DNA of 64,000 bases. Origin: a bacterium. Its GTDB lineage: Bacteria > Verrucomicrobiota > Verrucomicrobiia > Limisphaerales > UBA11358. Under the pieces are notes generated by a model. It was not told the origin of the DNA and did no database searches. It was given only the letters and a program-made list of their open reading frames with translations. Positions 63,279 through 64,000 of the stretch are shown here, one piece after another. The position numbers were made by a program, and so were the translations under genes. How positions within the stretch are numbered: the first letter of the stretch is position 1; every line of letters starts with the position of its first letter. The DNA is taken from NCBI GenBank assembly GCA_021780905.1, contig JAJXXW010000018.1, positions 82,847 to 146,846 of the forward strand. The letters run 5' to 3'.

Positions 63279-64000
63279 AGCAGGCCGTTGAAAAACGGGT
63301 GATTTTTCAGCGCCACGATTTTTCATGGGTGATTTTTTCAAAATTCAGTGTGCGAACCGTGGTAACGGCTGTCCCCACCGCAGCCGCAAGTCGGCGGTTG
63401 GCCTGTCGGCACCGAGGGTTTTGATGTTCACGCCCTCATGCAGTTCCCGATGCGCGTCCACTTGCGCCAGCGCCACCGCCGGTTCGCTTTCGGCAATCGG
63501 ATTATGCAGCGTGAAGCCAGCGCACAGGCCGTTCCGGTTTTCCATCAGCGCGTGCGCCCCAAAACACAGCCGCGCTTCCTTCCCGCTGGCTTTCCGATAC
63601 AGCACGCTGTCAGGGTCGGTGCTGCTCTGGTGCGTGTCGTTGCGCCGGGGTTCCCCGCGAAAGTGGATCGTCGGATTGCCCGGGTCTTCGTCCTTGGCCG
63701 ACTGCACTTTCGCCGCGTCGCCCCCGTCCTTGCGCACAAAGCTTTTCAGGCTCGCCCACGCTTCGATCAGCGTGCCGTCGGCGGTGAAATGTTCGTTGCT
63801 GGTCCAGCCCTCCTGCCGGCTCAGGTCATACACTTCGACAAAGAACAGCCGGGCCACGTCGGCGGAAAGCACCCGGTCGTAGTTCTTGGCAAAGATGCTG
63901 TGGTCGAAGCTGCCTTCGCTGAACTCCCGGTCCAGGAACCACAGCCAGAGCAGATTGTAACCCAGTTGTTCGCAGAACAGGCGTTCGCTGCGCACGCTGT
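63279..64000 (-). mobile_element. IS5/IS1182-like insertion sequence, 3' end, running off the window
   Basis: The inner end carries AGCAGGCCGTTGAAAAAC, a typical terminal inverted repeat of this IS group, next to CTAG. Short repeats of GGGTGATTTTT lie just inside. The other end is beyond 64000. It inserted upstream of the Gfo/Idh-MFS operon, about 30 bp before the 63248 start, and may have replaced its promoter. Confidence 0.75.
63345..64000 (-). pseudogene. DDE transposase, C-terminally truncated, 5' end beyond window
   Basis: About 218 codons visible. Sequence RSERLFCEQLGYNLLWLWFLDREFSEGSFDHSIFAKNYDRVL and HFTADGTLIEAWASLKSFV (first catalytic Asp region) identify an IS5-superfamily transposase. 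After VNIKTLGAD (second Asp region) the frame becomes RPTADLRLRWGQPLPRFAH and stops 66 bp from the IS end. The C-terminal part with the catalytic Glu is therefore missing, leaving an internally deleted, probably inactive element. Confidence 0.8.

Overview
The window is a GC-rich chromosomal stretch that looks like a heterotrophic Verrucomicrobiota-type (PVC) bacterium. This inference rests on the mix of secreted glycoside hydrolases, DUF1080 and Gfo/Idh/MocA proteins, a PQQ-type dehydrogenase carrying cytochrome c motifs, small proteins that resemble Verrucomicrobiota hypotheticals, and many interspersed GC-rich intergenic repeats. No rRNA, tRNA, CRISPR array or replication origin was seen.

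Layout. 1-2596: the 3' part of ileS. 2683-9884 (minus): an RND / membrane-fusion / TolC efflux operon, followed upstream by the frameshifted remnant of a sensor histidine kinase and a beta-propeller gene. 10120-13092: a large exported sugar-dehydrogenase-like cytochrome protein. 13137-15471: a eukaryotic-type hisA, a GbsR-like regulator, and an NmrA-like reductase gene interrupted by one in-frame TAG. 15540-17230: a small cysteine-containing exported protein, a Uma2-family protein and about 950 bp of repeats. 17384-19126: rpsP-khpA-trmD-rplS, ending in a clear terminator and lacking rimM. 19217-24091: a giant DUF3857/transglutaminase protein, a coiled-coil protein and a small lipoprotein. 24088-26140 (minus): 5-formyl-THF cyclo-ligase, a small conserved ORF, tatD, and a chimeric pseudogene made of the 5' end of an aminotransferase joined to the 3' end of a parE-like gene. 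26524-29992: an orphan type ISP-like adenine methyltransferase bracketed by a perfect 27-bp inverted repeat and carrying in-frame repeat insertions. 30077-30412: an array of 16 degenerate units of exactly 21 bp. 30428-35221 (minus): parE, sufC, sufB and a Fur/PerR regulator with a PerR-like operator. 35612-38047 (minus): an epimerase and prfB with its programmed frameshift.

The rest is dominated by carbohydrate metabolism. On the plus strand (38300-49309) lie a GH127-like enzyme, a propeller protein, a GH2 beta-galactosidase, a transglutaminase-like protein, a SASA-type acetylesterase and a sugar isomerase/epimerase. On the minus strand (63248-52156) lie two Gfo/Idh/MocA oxidoreductases, an MFS permease, a DUF1080 lipoprotein, a GH95 fucosidase with a metallopeptidase-like N-terminus, an aldehyde dehydrogenase and a DapA-like lyase/dehydratase. 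Together they suggest breakdown of fucose- and arabinose/galactose-containing glycans followed by sugar-acid catabolism. Between the two clusters (49310-52117) is a plastic region with a truncated propeller gene, a second 21-bp-period array with a different consensus, and a small conserved protein gene. The window ends inside a decayed IS.

The least explained signals are the two 21-bp-period arrays and the GC-rich palindromic repeats that have entered coding sequences in frame.
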